Notes under the pieces: generated by a model
Database searches by the model: none
What the model saw: only the letters and a program-made list of their open reading frames with translations
Told to the model about the DNA's origin: nothing
Part shown: one piece after another, positions 32,681 to 44,509 of the stretch
Position numbering within the stretch: position 1 is the first letter of the stretch
Layout of the letters: every line of letters starts with the position of its first letter
Position numbers and translations under genes: made by a program
NCBI GenBank assembly: GCA_034401795.1
Contig: CM067372.1
Span: 38,940,861-39,004,860 of the forward strand
Reading direction: 5' to 3'
Length of the DNA: 64,000 nt
From: Chaetoderma sp. LZ-2023a
Taxonomy: Eukaryota > Mollusca > Caudofoveata > Chaetodermatida > Chaetodermatidae

Positions 32681-35341
32681 GTCTCACCTGCGAAGCAGGA
32701 TCGAGACATAGGTATCACTTTTCCGGCGGCGGCAGTGGCATAAACTTTTAAGTTAAGTTTATATCTCAGCAATGCCTGATCCAATTGGAACCAAACTTGG
32801 GTGCATGGTAATATACATCAAAAGGAAGCAGCCCGCCTATAAAAAGACCATGAGATCAAGGTTACAGGGGTCAAAGGTTACAGTATAATCTTTGTTAATA
32901 TTTTACGTAAAGTTTTTGCGTTAAACAAAAGTTATTGCCTTATATCTCAGCAATGCCTCATCCAATTGGAACAAACTTGGGTACATGGTGATATACATTG
33001 AATAGAAGCAGCCCACCGATAAAGCGGTCATGATTTCAAGGTTATGGGGTCAAAGGTCACAGTATAATCTTTGTTAATATTTTATGTTAAGTTTTTGCGT
33101 TAAACAAAAGTTATTGTCTTATATCTCAGCAATGCCTGATCCAATTGAAACCAAACTTGATACATGGAGATATACATCGAAAGGAAGCAGCACACTGATG
33201 CAGGCATCATGCATTCAAGGTTATGGGGGGGTCAAAGGTCATGGTACAATCTTTGTTAATATTTTACGTTCAGTTTTTGTGTTAAACAAAAGTTATTGTC
33301 TTATATCTCAACAATGCCTGATCCAATTGGAACCAAACTTGGGTACATGGAGATATACATCAAAAGGAAGCAGCATGCTGATGCAGGCATCATGAGGTCA
33401 AATTTCTGGTGTCAAAGTTCACGGTATAATCTTTGTTAATATTTTATGTTAAGTTTTTGCGTTAAACAAAAGTTATTGCCTTATATCTTAACAATGCCTT
33501 ATCCAATTGGAACCAAACTTGGGTACATGGTGATTTACATTTAACGGAAGCAGCATGCTGATGCAGACATCATGAGGTCAAGGTTATGGGGGTCAAAGGT
33601 CACAGTATAATCTTTGTTAATATTTTACGTTAGGTTTATGAAACTTCATAGGGTGGTTGGACTAGGTCTTGGGAAGAAGCATCGAAATTGACGATGATCC
33701 GAAATCCAAGATGGCCACCGGCGGCCATCTTGAAAAATGGTTGCCGGATGATAACTCCGTTACCGTTTATCGGATCGCTTTGAAACTTCATAGAGTGGTT
33801 GGACTAAGTATGCAGAAGAAACCTATCGAAATCAATGATGATCCGAAATCCAAGATGGCCGCCAGCCACAGGCGGCCATCTTGAAAATTATTTTCTGGAT
33901 AATAACTCCGTTACCGGTTAGCGGATTGCTTTGAAACTTCATAGAGTGGTTGGACTTTGTCTGCGGAAGAAACTTATGGAAATCGTTGATGATCCGAAAT
34001 CAAAGATGGCCGCCAGCCACTGGTGGCCATCTTGAAAATTGGTTTCCAGATGATAACTCCGTTATCGTTTATCAGATCGCTATGAAATTTCATAGGGTGG
34101 TTGGACTACCTCTGGGGAAGAAACCTATCGAGATTGACAATGATACGAGCTCCAAGATGGCTGCTAGCCACCGGTGGCCATCTTCAAAATTGGTTTCCAA
34201 ATGATAACTCTGTTACCGTTTATCGGATCCCTTTGAAATTTCATAGGGTGGTTGGACTAGGTGTGGAGAAGAAACCTATCGAAATTGACGATGATCCGAA
34301 CTCCAAGATGGCTGCCAGCCATGGGCTGTCATCTTGAAAGTTGGTTTCTGGATTTCATTTATTGGATCACTTCCTACGGTCGTTGGAATATGTATGGTGA
34401 AGAAACTTATCAAAATTTATGCTAATCCAAAATCTAATATGGCCGCCAGTCAGCGGCAGCCATCTTGAAAATTGGTTTCTGGACGATACCTCCTTGGCCA
34501 TTTAGCGGATCGCTTTGACACGTAATAAGGATTGCTGGTCTGAGGGGGCTGAGGAAGAAATAAATATTTTCTGATAGCGCTCATTCATTGGCTTGTCATC
34601 ATGGCGGGGTATTATGCGCCGTTTGCGGAGCTCTTGTTCAACATTAAGTTTTTGCGTTTAGCTAAACTTCAGCTTATATTTCAGTCTTGGTTAAGCCTAT
34701 TGCAACTAAACCTGGCTATGTGGTTGCCTATACTATTAGGAAGCAGCATGATGATAATGAGGTCACACAGTCAAAGGTCAAGGCCAGTGTGACCTTGATA
34801 CAAAATTCAATGTTAAGTTTTTGCGTTTAACAAAACTTCTTAGCTTATCTGTCAGGATTGGTTAATCCTATTGGAACTAAACTTGGATACATTGTTACCT
34901 ATAATGTTAGGAAGCAGCATGTTGATACTAAAGTCACAACCTCGAAGGTCACGGTTATTCTGCCCTCTACAAAACTTTATTATTCTTCAAAGTTAATTTT
35001 TTAGGCTTATTTAAGTTATCTGGTTATATTTTGGGACTGCTTAACCCTAATGGAGCACAAGTTGTGTACATGGTTGCTTATGCCAAGAGGATACAGGATG
35101 GTGATATGGAGATCACCAGGTCAAAGGTCAAGGCTATTCTAATATTTCTATTTTTCAACCTTAACGTTTTTCCATTCTGCAAATCATTATATTTCAGGTT
35201 CGGTTAATCATGATGGAACTAAACTTGGATACATGGTTACCTATAATGTTAAGAAGCAGCATGATAACAGGGAGGTCATAAGGTCAATGCCACTGTGACA
35301 AACACGAGACATGCGAGACATTTAATTCCGCGGAATTCTTG
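32681..35341 (+). mobile_element. Family C HINE-like element, interrupted
   Basis: The 5' end is GTCTCACCTGCGAAGCAGGA followed by TCGAGACAT. The 3' end is GCGAGACATTTAATTCCGCG plus GAATTCTTG|T, with the 14-bp palindrome AATTCCGCGGAATT at 35324-35337. GTCTC / GAGAC form the subterminal inverted pair. Five units of about 180 bp lie at 32761-33640 (TATATCTCAGCAATGCC near 32761, 32942, 33121, 33303 and 33483), and four more diverged units of about 170-180 bp follow the insertion, to about 35300. A second HINE-like element (33641-34636) sits between. The two unit sets differ enough that they could instead come from two elements. Confidence 0.75.
33641..34636 (+). mobile_element. HINE-like element nested in family C
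   Basis: Units of about 151 bp start with GAAACTTCATAG (33640, 33782, 33933, 34084, 34235). They contain GATGATCCGAAATCCAAGAT, a GGCGGCCATCTTG inverted pair and GATAACTCCGTTACCGTTTA. The 3' end is GGCGGGGTATTATGCGCCG, GCGGAGCTCTTG|TT, with a CTTG terminus. The hairpin 5' start is missing, so it is 5'-truncated or joined by recombination. Confidence 0.75.
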
Positions 35342-35370
35342 TCTATCAGTACTGCCATTGCGATTTTACT

Positions 35371-36392
35371 TAACCCTTTAACACTCAAACCGGGCAAAAA
35401 CTGCGACTAGTGATCTTGGGTCCATTTACAGATCAAGATAACACTAATTTTTTTAATTTCCCACTAATGACTGGCTCGATAACCGAGCCAATCTTTCCCG
35501 TGATAATTTTTAGCTCACCTGCCAAGACTGGCCAAGTGAGCTTATGCCATTGCGACCGTCCGTCATCCGTCAACTTTTGCTTAAAAACGCTACTCATTAA
35601 CGACTTAGCGGATACTAACCTAATTTGGCAGGAACAACCCTAGGGAGGTAGGCTTCAGAGCTTGTATACAGAATTTTGATTGGCCAATTTATCTGATGGC
35701 CATCTTGGATCTCAGAAAATTTTGGGAAATAAGATAAAAGCGTACTCATTTAACTACTTGGCCGATTTCAAGCAAACTTGACTGGAATGACCATAGACTG
35801 CTATGATTCAGAACTTGTATACAGAGGTTTAGATTGATCAATTTTCTCAGTGGCCATCTTGAATTTTCCAAAAAATGGCTGAAAATTGTTTAAAACGCAA
35901 CTCTTCATTAATTGATTTGGCAATTTCAACCAGAATTGGTGTCAGGAATACTATGTTAAATTGGTTTCCGACCTTGTATACAGAATTTTGATCGGTCAAT
36001 TTTCCAGTGGCCATCTTGGATTTTCCGCCCTCTAGAAAATCTATTCCGAATGTTGATACGCCAATGTTTTAGTGTCCATCTTTCATTTTCTGAAAATTAT
36101 CCGGAACCATTTAAAGATGGTACTCCCTAATCAATAGTTTGATTTCAACAAAACTTGGATCGAACAATTCTATGATGGTAGGCTTCAAAATGTCAAATGA
36201 GAATCTGGATTGGTCTATTTTCTTGTTGGCCATCTTGGATTTTCCGAAACTTATCCATGTCTATTTAAATACAAATGGTTCAAATGTTAATGGCCCAGAT
36301 GAGTGTCACAGGCCTCTTGTTAAAATAATCTCTTGATCTGTAAATTGACATTTTTAATTTTCTTGAACAAATTTGAAAAATAAACATCATCT
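35371..36392 (+). mobile_element. Family A MITE split by a family B element
   Basis: The left part, 35371-35511 (TTAACCCTTTAACACTC to GTGATAATTTTT), contains core and left arm. The right arm resumes at 36320 (TAAAATAATCTCTTGATCTG, AAATTGACATTTTT). The split is exactly at the ends of the family B copy 35512-36319. Confidence 0.85.
35512..36319 (+). mobile_element. Family B HINE-like element inserted in a MITE
   Basis: It starts AGCTCACCTGCCAAGACTGG with CCAAGTGAGC and ends GGCCCAGATGAGTGTCACAG, GCCTCTTG. It is flanked by T on each side, as expected for T|T insertion. About five units of about 150 bp carry GGCCATCTTGGATTTTC. It is 808 bp with no coding content. Confidence 0.85.
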
Positions 36393-36845
36393 AGTCACAC
36401 GAAGCAAAATCTCTGTGCTTTCATGCTTATGCTTGACTTCTGTCTCCCATTAATATGGTTTTGGTAAATATTGTGCATTGTTTGCCACTCTTTTGACGTT
36501 TGTTTACTCTTAATTTTCTCATTTGAACTTAATTTGTCTTGTTGTGTATTTGCAGATTATAATGTCATCAGGAGTTGGATCTGATATGTGCTTGACCACG
36601 AGATGTACATTTAATAATAAAACAGTAAATCACTGTCACCCCCGACGATGAGTTTCTGTTAAAATACCATGCATTCTCAATTCCAAATATTATCTGTGAT
36701 CGATAAGTATCAGGAGATTCATCATTTGGTTTATCCATTTCATCTTGAATTCACTGTGGAATGTGGTATCAGCAAAGCTACATAGGAAACCTGAATGAGT
36801 ATTTAAAAAACTAACTGAACGTTGTCATTACGTAGAGATATTGGT
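36393..36845. other. Unassigned sequence
   Basis: Nothing recognised. Confidence 0.4.
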
Positions 36846-37025
36846 TTAGCCCTTTCACTGATGAAAGAAAACCGTTGAATATTTTGAAATTAATTTGACT
36901 GGAAGCCATTGCTGCCTTAAGCAGCAACAGCTTCCAGTCAAATTAATTTCAAAATATTCATCAGAATAAGTTTTTATCGTAAAGAATATATATTTTTCCC
37001 CGGAATTTGTTGGTGAAAGGGTTAA
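36846..37025. mobile_element. Family F, short TTAA-type MITE, complete
   Basis: The ends are TTAGCCCTTTCACTGA and TTGGTGAAAGGGTTAA (inverted). The core TTGAATATTTTGAAATTAAT...ATTAATTTCAAAATATTCA has inner matched arms GGAAGC and GCTTCC around GCAGC. At 180 bp it shows that family F has piggyBac-like ends. Confidence 0.85.
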
Positions 37026-37339
37026 AGCAGAAACATCATGTAAAAATATTAAATAAACCACCAACAACATTCAGTCAAATTGTTTTCAAAATACTCTGCA
37101 AGTCTAGAATATCTGCTCATTAAAATTATTGTCTTGTGGCTTGCAGGAGTGAGACAGTTAATAGTTTAATCTGTTCACCTAGAACCATTAAACCGAAAGT
37201 CAAGGACATTGGGAGTAGCAGTTTATGAAGTTTTACAACAGAACACAATAGGTGTGTTCTTGGTCTGCAACTAGACATTCGTGAAGACTGCTGCAGACGC
37301 CATTTTTGTCTGGTTTCACTGTTAAAGGGTTGAAATAGT
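37026..37339. other. Unassigned, with half a family F arm
   Basis: CAGTCAAATTGTTTTCAAAA at 37074 is one F arm. Nothing else was recognised. Confidence 0.4.
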
Positions 37340-37342
37340 TTG

Positions 37343-37383
<41 letters not shown>

Positions 37384-37573
37384 CGTGTGTGGTGTGCGTG
37401 CGTGCGTGCGTATGTGTGTGTGGTGTGCGTGCGTGCGTGCGTGTGTGTGTGCGTGCATGTGTGTGGCGTGCGTGCGTGCGTGCGTGTGTGTTTGGTTTGG
37501 AAGATAACCACGTGTATTTACATGATAAAAGAGTTGATAGTGAAACGACTAACATATTTAGCTCTGTAGTTTG

Positions 37574-37612
<39 letters not shown>

Positions 37613-37621
37613 CGTGCGGTG

Positions 37622-37678
<57 letters not shown>

Positions 37679-37783
37679 TGTGTGGTGTGCGTGCGTGCGT
37701 GTGTGTTTGGAAGATAACCACGTGTATTTACATGATAAAAGAGTTGATAGTGAAACGACTAACATATTTAGCTCTGTAGTTTG

Positions 37784-37824
<41 letters not shown>

Positions 37825-38004
37825 CGTGCGGTGTGCGTGTGTGTGTGTGTGTGGTGTGTGTGTGTGCGTGTGTGCGTGCGTGTGTGGTGTGCGTGCGTGC
37901 GTGCGTGCGTGTGTGTTTGGAAGATAACCACGTGTATTTACATGATAAAAGAGTTGATAGTGAAACGACTAACATATTTAGCTCTGTAGTTTGTTGTGTG
38001 TGTG

Positions 38005-38064
<60 letters not shown>

Positions 38065-38143
38065 TGTGTGTTTGGAAGATAACCACGTGTATTTACATGA
38101 TAAAAGAGTTGATAGTGAAACGACTAACATATTTCACCCTGTA
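37340..38143. repeat. Higher-order repeat of about 210 bp with (GT)n/(GTGC)n cores
   Basis: An 82-bp unique segment (GGAAGATAACCACGTGTATT, GATAAAAGAGTTGATAGTG, ACTAACATATTTAGC) recurs almost unchanged at 37496-37577, 37706-37787, 37915-37997 and 38071-38143, each preceded by about 80-150 bp of GT and GTGC dinucleotide runs. The long ORFs on both strands (up to 265 codons of CV or HT runs) are only a property of the microsatellite. Confidence 0.95.
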
Positions 38144-38228
38144 GCAAAGCTCATAAATTAGTTAACATGTTTCCAAAACAAAAACTGAAACATTTTAGTT
38201 CTTGCAATTTCGAACACGTAAGAAATGT

Positions 38229-38360
38229 ACTGTTAAATATTTTGAACTTAGTTTCACTGGAAGCCATTGTTGACATATTTTGAAACTAATTTGACTGGGT
38301 GCTGTTGCTGCCATAGGCAGCAACAGCACCCACTCAAATTAGTTACAAAATATTCAACAG
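38229..38360. mobile_element. Family F core, with a partial second copy
   Basis: TTAAATATTTTGAACTTAGT (partial), then a full palindrome with loop arms GGGTGCTGTTGCTGCC and GGCAGCAACAGCACCC. It ends ATATTCAACAG directly against the next MITE. Confidence 0.8.
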
Positions 38361-38549
38361 TTAACACTCATAACAGTCAAAAACGGCTTCTGCAGGGTCT
38401 TGAGAAACGTCCATTTGCAGACCACGATAACCAAGCCAGTCAATCCAGTGGTAAATGTTCACAAATAGTCTTCTCATGGTCTGCAAATGGACATTTCCTA
38501 TGAGAAAATTTAGATTTTCTTGAAACAATTCGAGGGTTAAAGGTTTAAA
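38361..38549 (+). mobile_element. Family A MITE with deleted left inner arm
   Basis: TTAACACTCATAACAG start. The left arm jumps from GCAGACCA to CGATAACCAAGCCAGTC, about 45 bp being lost. The right arm is complete, and it ends GAGGGTTAAAGG. Confidence 0.85.
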
Positions 38550-38895
38550 CATCAATGGCTTCTAATCAAATTAAGTCCAGAATATTGAACAGTACATCTT
38601 ATTTTTGCATTCTGAAGAAAGTACTGTATGTGCGTGTACGTATATTCACGTTCTTACATTCCCACATATAAATCAATAGATAGTACAGGTGATCTGGTTG
38701 TAATGTATTTATTTGTTCTAGTAGCCTTCAATTGATTCCATGGGGAACAATGATTGTCACATATATAGTTAATTATGCATGTCATTTTAATTAATAAAAC
38801 TTACATACAATGACTACAGCAGTCACATATAGGCATTTATTCTTAATTCACCTATATTACTGCTAAGCAGTCAGCTTCTTTTCTGTAACACCATC
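38550..38895. other. Unassigned, with one F half-arm
   Basis: CTAATCAAATTAAGTCCAGA at 38566 is a diverged F arm. Nothing else was seen. Confidence 0.4.
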
Positions 38896-39129
38896 TAACC
38901 CTTTAATGGCCGGGGGGAGGTTGTCAAAGCCAGCCTCTACCGCTGTCTTGAGGAATGTTCACTAGGATAAGAGAATTTAAAAAAATTGACCACAGAATAT
39001 GTGGCTCGATGATCGATCCACTCAATCCAGTGGTAAATTTTCAAAAGTGCTCTTATCTTGCCCCGCAAATGGACACACGCTGGGGAAAAATTTTAATTTT
39101 CTTTAAAAATCATGACCATTAAAGGGTTG
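38896..39129. mobile_element. Family A MITE, diverged
   Basis: TTTAATGG and CCATTAAAGGG ends, outer arms CCTCTACCGCTGTCTTGAGG and CGCAAATGGACACACGC, and core GGCTCGATGATCGATCC. Confidence 0.8.
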
Positions 39130-39980
39130 TCGTCTTCAAGGCTGACACTCATATCGAGAAATACAAAATTAGTTTCTAGTTCGTCCTACACAATAACTGA
39201 TTTCAGAAACGGTTTATTGCTGAGTATATCTGTATTCCCCTTGTCAAAGTGTTTGAACAAACATTCAGGATTTCAATAGGAATCCAACTTGGGCTCTTCT
39301 AGCATATTAGCTTAAGCAATGGCGATTCTAGGATTCTTTGTGGTAAATGTACGAGCAAACTGTAGAAAATTTCACCAATTTGGTAAATGTGGGCCAATTT
39401 GGGTACAATTTTAGGGAAATGAGGTTAAAATCTCGAGAGGCTATTTCTTGCACTCAGAGTGATAGAATTTGGTCTAAATATTCTGCGCAAATATGAATTT
39501 CCCCAAAATATTACCAACATCTTTTTTCAGGTAATGCAGATTGTCTCTGGTTACCCATCCCTCCCCCTTCCCCTGCTGCTCCCCCCCCCCCCCTCCCTCT
39601 CCCAGTAGCTATGCTACTGATCTTAAGGTAACAGGGTTGTGAGCTACACTAATCAGAACTAGATTGATCGGCCAATGACGCGTCATCAGTTCCTCTACAG
39701 CAGGAGTCCCTTTTCAGTCTGGGACTCCTTATTCCATAAGGACATTTGGAAAATTGTTTAAAACAAGTGTTTGAATCACAACCACATGTTTATTCACTGT
39801 CTGTGATTATCGGGTCAAATGTTAATCGACTCATGTAAATAAGGAATCTTATAATTTCTAGAACTTGTGATCCTTGGGACTTTTGTGAACCAAGTTCTAC
39901 AGGTAAAGCTAAAGAATATCATAGGATTCCAAATACGTGAGAATATTACTTCTCCAATATTCTTACTTTTCCAAGTCAGT
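39130..39980. other. Unassigned, with a C run
   Basis: Bases 39579-39593 are a C run. No gene was recognised. Confidence 0.4.
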
Positions 39981-40905
39981 GTATGTATGATTACTGTATT
40001 CTGCGGCTGTGGTAGTAGAAACATCCTACAGCTGCAATCAGTCCATCTTCGCTTTTGCCCACTTTGTCTTGTCCTCAGCCGAAATCCTTAGCTTCCTCAG
40101 GTCCATTCTTGACATGAGTGTACCGAGTCCTGCTTTCTTGTGGTCACATCGTAGCACGTAGCAAATTTATCCAATGACGTCCTCTTCTGGCTTTGTATTT
40201 GATGGCTCCTAGTAGAATGAATTCCAAGGCTCTCTGTGCCGGTGTCTCTTCTGGCATCCTTAGCACATGGCCAAACATGGACCATCTTTGCTGGGCATAT
40301 TTTACAGACAGCGGTGACGTATTACACATCTTGTATAGTGCATCGTTGGCAATTATGCTGTCTGGTCATCGGTGTCCAGTGATGGTGCATAGGTGTTTGC
40401 GGTGGCAGGCATCGAGTTTGTGTAGAGCTGCCTTTGGCGCTGGCCACCTGTTACAGTTATACAGCATCAAGGATTTGTGGGTTTCTCTGTATAAACGTAG
40501 CCTTTTAATCAAGGGCATCTTCAATCCACAAATCCATAGCTTCCAGAAAGACTGAAAAGCTATGTTCCCCACGTCGCAGCGTGCAGCAATGTCAGCAGTA
40601 CTGCAAAGCAGTGAGCCCAGGATTTTACTTTTCTTCCATGGTTCGCAGCCACGAAGTGGATCGTCATTTTCTTGAGTTTTATGCTTTGTAGATAGGTATA
40701 TGTGGGTGAACTCTGTTTTGGATTCATTCATAAAGAGATTCTCAATTTTTAGTTTGCTTGCAGCTATTGGGAATAGTTTGTCACATGGTTTCTTTTCCTT
40801 GTCTATGAAGTCCATATCATCGGCATATGCCATCTCTAGCGGCATACCCAGTATTGACACTGGGGGCGTTTGGTCTTGTGGAAGTCAGGTGTGAGATGTA
40901 GGAAT
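39981..40905 (-). pseudogene. Non-LTR retrotransposon reverse transcriptase, 3' fragment
   Basis: Read on the minus strand, the frame 40860-40366 (164 codons) begins next to LEMAYADDMDFID, whose YADD is the catalytic box of reverse transcriptases. Next come NESKTEFTHI and the conserved tail WKKSKILGSLLCSTADI, LYNCNRW and KLDACHRKHL. A second frame, 40329-40144, continues with RWSMFGHVLRMPE and RRGRHW. The C-terminus (KTKWAKAK, stop near 40045) and an AATCATACATACAC tail follow, matching 3858-4075 and 51930-52150. Catalytic boxes upstream of YADD and the endonuclease are missing, and the frames are broken. It is a 5'-truncated dead copy; the clade was not determined. Confidence 0.85.
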
Positions 40906-41089
40906 GTTTGTATTGCAGATTCTAGGAAATCTAGAATTTTTGTTTAAGCTTGAAATTATCCAGACGTATTTCACCAGTCTTGTGTACCCTGGTAATAGAA
41001 AATAACAGCAGGAATTTGTAAATGTCCTTAGGGCCCCTCCCAAGAAAAATGACAATTATATGCCATTTGAGATGCAATTCCACGATTTC

Positions 41090-41539
41090 TATTGGTCGAG
41101 GCTGAGGAAAACGGATGGTGACCATCCGTCGTGTGTCCGTCATCCATCCATCGGTCATCTGTCCGTCGATTTTTCCTTTAAACGACTTCTCAAGAACCAC
41201 TGGGCCGATTTCAATTATATTTGGCAGGAAGCATCCTTAGGGCATAGGGATCCAAGTTTGTTCAAACGAAGACAGTCGGCCAATTCAGACGGCGGTCATC
41301 TTGGAATTTGGCTTATTTTTAGAAACGTCTTTAAAATTCTCTGAAACTGCTTGGGGGAATCAATTCAAGACTTGTGAAACATCATCTAGGGCAAAAGCTA
41401 ATCCAAATTTGTTTAAAAGCCATCTTGAATGACCTAGTTTTCGCAAAAACAACTCCAGAACCTCTACTTTTAGCCAATCGCCTTTCTAGTTTAAATAACT
41501 ATGTTCCAGGTGAGCGGTACAGGCCCCTTAGGCCTCTAG
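41090..41539 (+). mobile_element. Family B-like HINE remnant
   Basis: Unit wording ACTTCTCAAGAACCACTGGG, TTTGTTCAAACGAAG and GGTCATCTTGGAATTTGG. The 3' end is CAGGTGAGCGGTACAGG, CCCCTTAGGCCTCTAG|TT. The AGCTCACC start is replaced by GGTCGAGGCTGAGG. Confidence 0.65.
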
Positions 41540-43052
41540 TTTAAAATTGTCAGTCACAACATGTCATATCACCATGACGCAGGACTGACTTGTGAGACTT
41601 CAGAATTGAAACGGGCAAGATTTGTGCCATATCTTCTCCAGTGATCAATGTTGCTAAGCTTGCAGTATACCCATCATGCATCAGTCATCCACTGTCCATG
41701 AACACGTTAGATTGCAGATTTCTTGTACGGTCATACTGAATAATGTCATGCTATGTTGGTGATTTTCTATGCTGAGGGGAAAACTCATATAAATAAATTG
41801 TATATAGTCAGTAATGTGAAAGGAAATAGTTGTTTTGAGAATTTCACTGATATTATGGGCTCTGTAAAAAGACTCGTCTATTATTGGCATATTTTCAGAA
41901 ATGGGTTCTTTACGTGGAATAGTTACATGGGTCCACAGATTTGGATAGATATGTGTGCATCTATAAATTGCCCCACTGCAGCCCTTCCTCCCTTCCCCTC
42001 ACTGATTTTCAGAAAAAGCATGGTTTATAGAGTCCATGTCTTGATAACCACTTGAAATATTGATGTGAAATTCACAATTCATTATTATATCATGCACCAC
42101 AGTCCACTTTCTATCTCTAACTATCTATTAATATTAAACTATGTTGATCTCGAAAATATTAAATATATCTATGCATAACTCACCAGCTAATTAAACTATA
42201 TATCAGTGTGAACTAATGTTGAGAAATTATTGGCAAAATGCTCTTGGAAAGATTGTGAAAGCATTGAATCGTATGCGTGTACGTGCGTGCACATGTATGT
42301 GTGTACATGTGTGTGGAATTCCCCTCAGTGACTCTACAGTTTGTAAAAAATTGTATTTTCCTATGTTGGAATGTCAAAGGATGTATATATAATATGATGA
42401 AGAGGAAGGAAAAGGGAATTACAATGTGTCATTGACATACATTTGGGCATAGCATTTTTATAAAAAAAATTATTTTATTCATTGATGTATTGACAAATTT
42501 ATCCTCATTGAACGCTGTAAATTAATAATCTCTAGCCAGTTAAGCAGTGAAAGGTACAATTGAGTTCAGTCATGAACCAAATTCAGTCGTGAGCTGAATT
42601 AAGTCATGGGCCTAGTTCAGTCGTGAGCAGAAGTTAACTATGCTAATGACCATCAGTGAAACAAGGTCATTAAGGTCTCACCATTTTGGTCAAGCATATA
42701 TTATCAAGTACATGTAGCATTGGTGATAGTGCAGCCCACAATTGAAATCTCAGCAAACACTAAACAGTTTGGGAAAAATTGCTGAAGCGTATCCACACAC
42801 ATTTTATGTAGAGTACAGCTATTATAATTGATGACAAGCTTTTTCAAATTTATGGACACACCTGAGCCATTCTAGTTTGGTGTGTTTATTAATAATCGGA
42901 GCTCACCGGATAGAACTCACCAAAACACCAGTTCCATACCAGCAAAGGCCGCACTTCCGAAACGTCTGATCTGATCGCCTGTTCCACCTTCTCAAGCTTC
43001 TTGCATGATTTTCCGTGAGTGCACATAAGATGATGATATTAGCGGAGTGAGT
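41540..43052. other. Unassigned, with a short imperfect tandem repeat
   Basis: Bases 42550-42625 hold four versions of AGTTCAGTCGTGAGC, about 22 bp apart. The ORF at 41753-42055 shows no recognisable features. Confidence 0.4.
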
Positions 43053-43400
43053 GCTTAAGCCTATGACAGACAATCCAACATGTATGATTATACATGTATG
43101 ATTTGACAAAGTCGGACGATGTTTGATCGTGTGTCATAGCTTAAGACAAGTCAAATCATACACGCAAAAAAGTCGGACGATGTTCAACTTTCGTCCGACA
43201 GCGTCCAACATGTTGGATGAAACAGCCAATCATATACCTGAATTTAAATCACATGATTTTGGTGGTATAACTGTTTGGTAAATGCATCCAACAATGTCCG
43301 ATGCTGTGTGATCGTGTATGATGAACATGTATGCCATACAAATGTATAATCATACATGTATAATCAGACATGTTGGATCATCTATCACTGGCTTATAAGC
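43053..43400. mobile_element. MITE of 348 bp with TIRs of about 55 bp
   Basis: GCTTAAGCC...AATCCAACATGT, GATTATACATGTATGATT on the left is matched, inverted, by the right end (AATCATACATGTATAATC, ACATGTTGGATCATC, GGCTTATAAGC). The interior has TCGGACGATGTT twice and its near-complement TTTCGTCCGACAGCG, so it is largely palindromic. No coding capacity was seen. Confidence 0.8.
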
Positions 43401-44509
43401 TGATGGCGGATCTTAAATATTGCTAATAGATTAAACCGATCATGGTCTCGGAAATTCCAACTCTGTTGCATAAATATATAGTCTTACACTGTCTTACCAC
43501 AATGATAAGCAGTGGTATTTTCTGTCAGGAAAACCTTTCACCACAGCAAATCTAAACCATTTCACACAAATGAATGATATCATCATAAATGCCACCATTT
43601 TTTTTACAAACTATCTAGAAGTGACAATGGCAGTATGCCTTAGATGACATTATATCACCCCAAGATTGCCTGTTTTTGTCTGTCATATATGCTAATATCA
43701 ATTCCTCTATGGTTGTCCAGCGTAACCTCAGAATATTAATAGATAAGAAATGAAATTGTAAAAACTGTCAAAAGTAAATATGCATGGATATCCATGGTGC
43801 ATATGAATAGCTGGTCAAAGGTTAAGAACTATAAAGTGGCTGTTTTAGAAAGATTTCTAAGTCTCCTCTCCATATCAAATGTGTCCTCAGCAATTTCTTC
43901 ACATTTTCTCTGTAAATTCTCTCCATTGAAAAAAACATCTGTATCTTTTACATTTCAAGAATTACGATGTCCTAAATTTCGGAGCATCTCCGCATCCTTT
44001 CTGCTACTGAAACAAAAATCTGCATATTTTTTTATATTAATAAAACCCGAAAATCCACAACTCTGTAACATTTCCACATGTCTGTATGCATTCCTTACTA
44101 ACTCCACATTTTTCGTGGGGAAGAGCGACTTCCGTAAAATTTCTACATATTTTTGTGACAAATTAACAGAGAATAGCTGAATTTTTTAATTGTGGGTGAC
44201 CTATTTTAATGTCTGGCTAAATGTACAAAACACATCTGCGCACATGCATACACCATCCATAACCACATGGTATGGGAGGTCATACAGCTTCATTAGAACA
44301 TGTATCTCTTAATCATATGTACTTTGCCACATTTAGCATAGGATGCCATACATAGCAATGGAGGCATCCACTCCATAACTCAAGTATATGATGTCATAAT
44401 GAAATATGTCACTTAAGCTAGCTGACATCACAATCATAATGATGTGATGACATATCCATCATGCAAATCAAAATTCTGTCATGAAATTGACAAAGACATA
44501 CAAATTGTA
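43401..44509. other. Unassigned; contains an unrecognised 128-codon ORF
   Basis: The + ORF at 43794-44180 has loosely periodic content (ATTTC.ACAT-like words about every 60-70 bp, with Phe- and Ser-rich translation) and resembles no family I know. The periodicity suggests a decayed tandem repeat rather than a gene. Confidence 0.35.

Noticed and set aside
37322-38144. Long ORFs of 254 and 265 codons made of His-Thr or Cys-Val runs
   Set aside because: They are translations of GT/GTGC microsatellite on both strands and share the 210-bp repeat; there is no gene-like content.
40193-40894. Plus-strand ORFs over the reverse transcriptase region
   Set aside because: They are antisense shadows of the minus-strand YADD-containing frame.
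43794-44180. 128-codon plus-strand ORF
   Set aside because: No recognisable domain, Phe/Ser-rich composition, loose nucleotide periodicity; more likely a decayed repeat.
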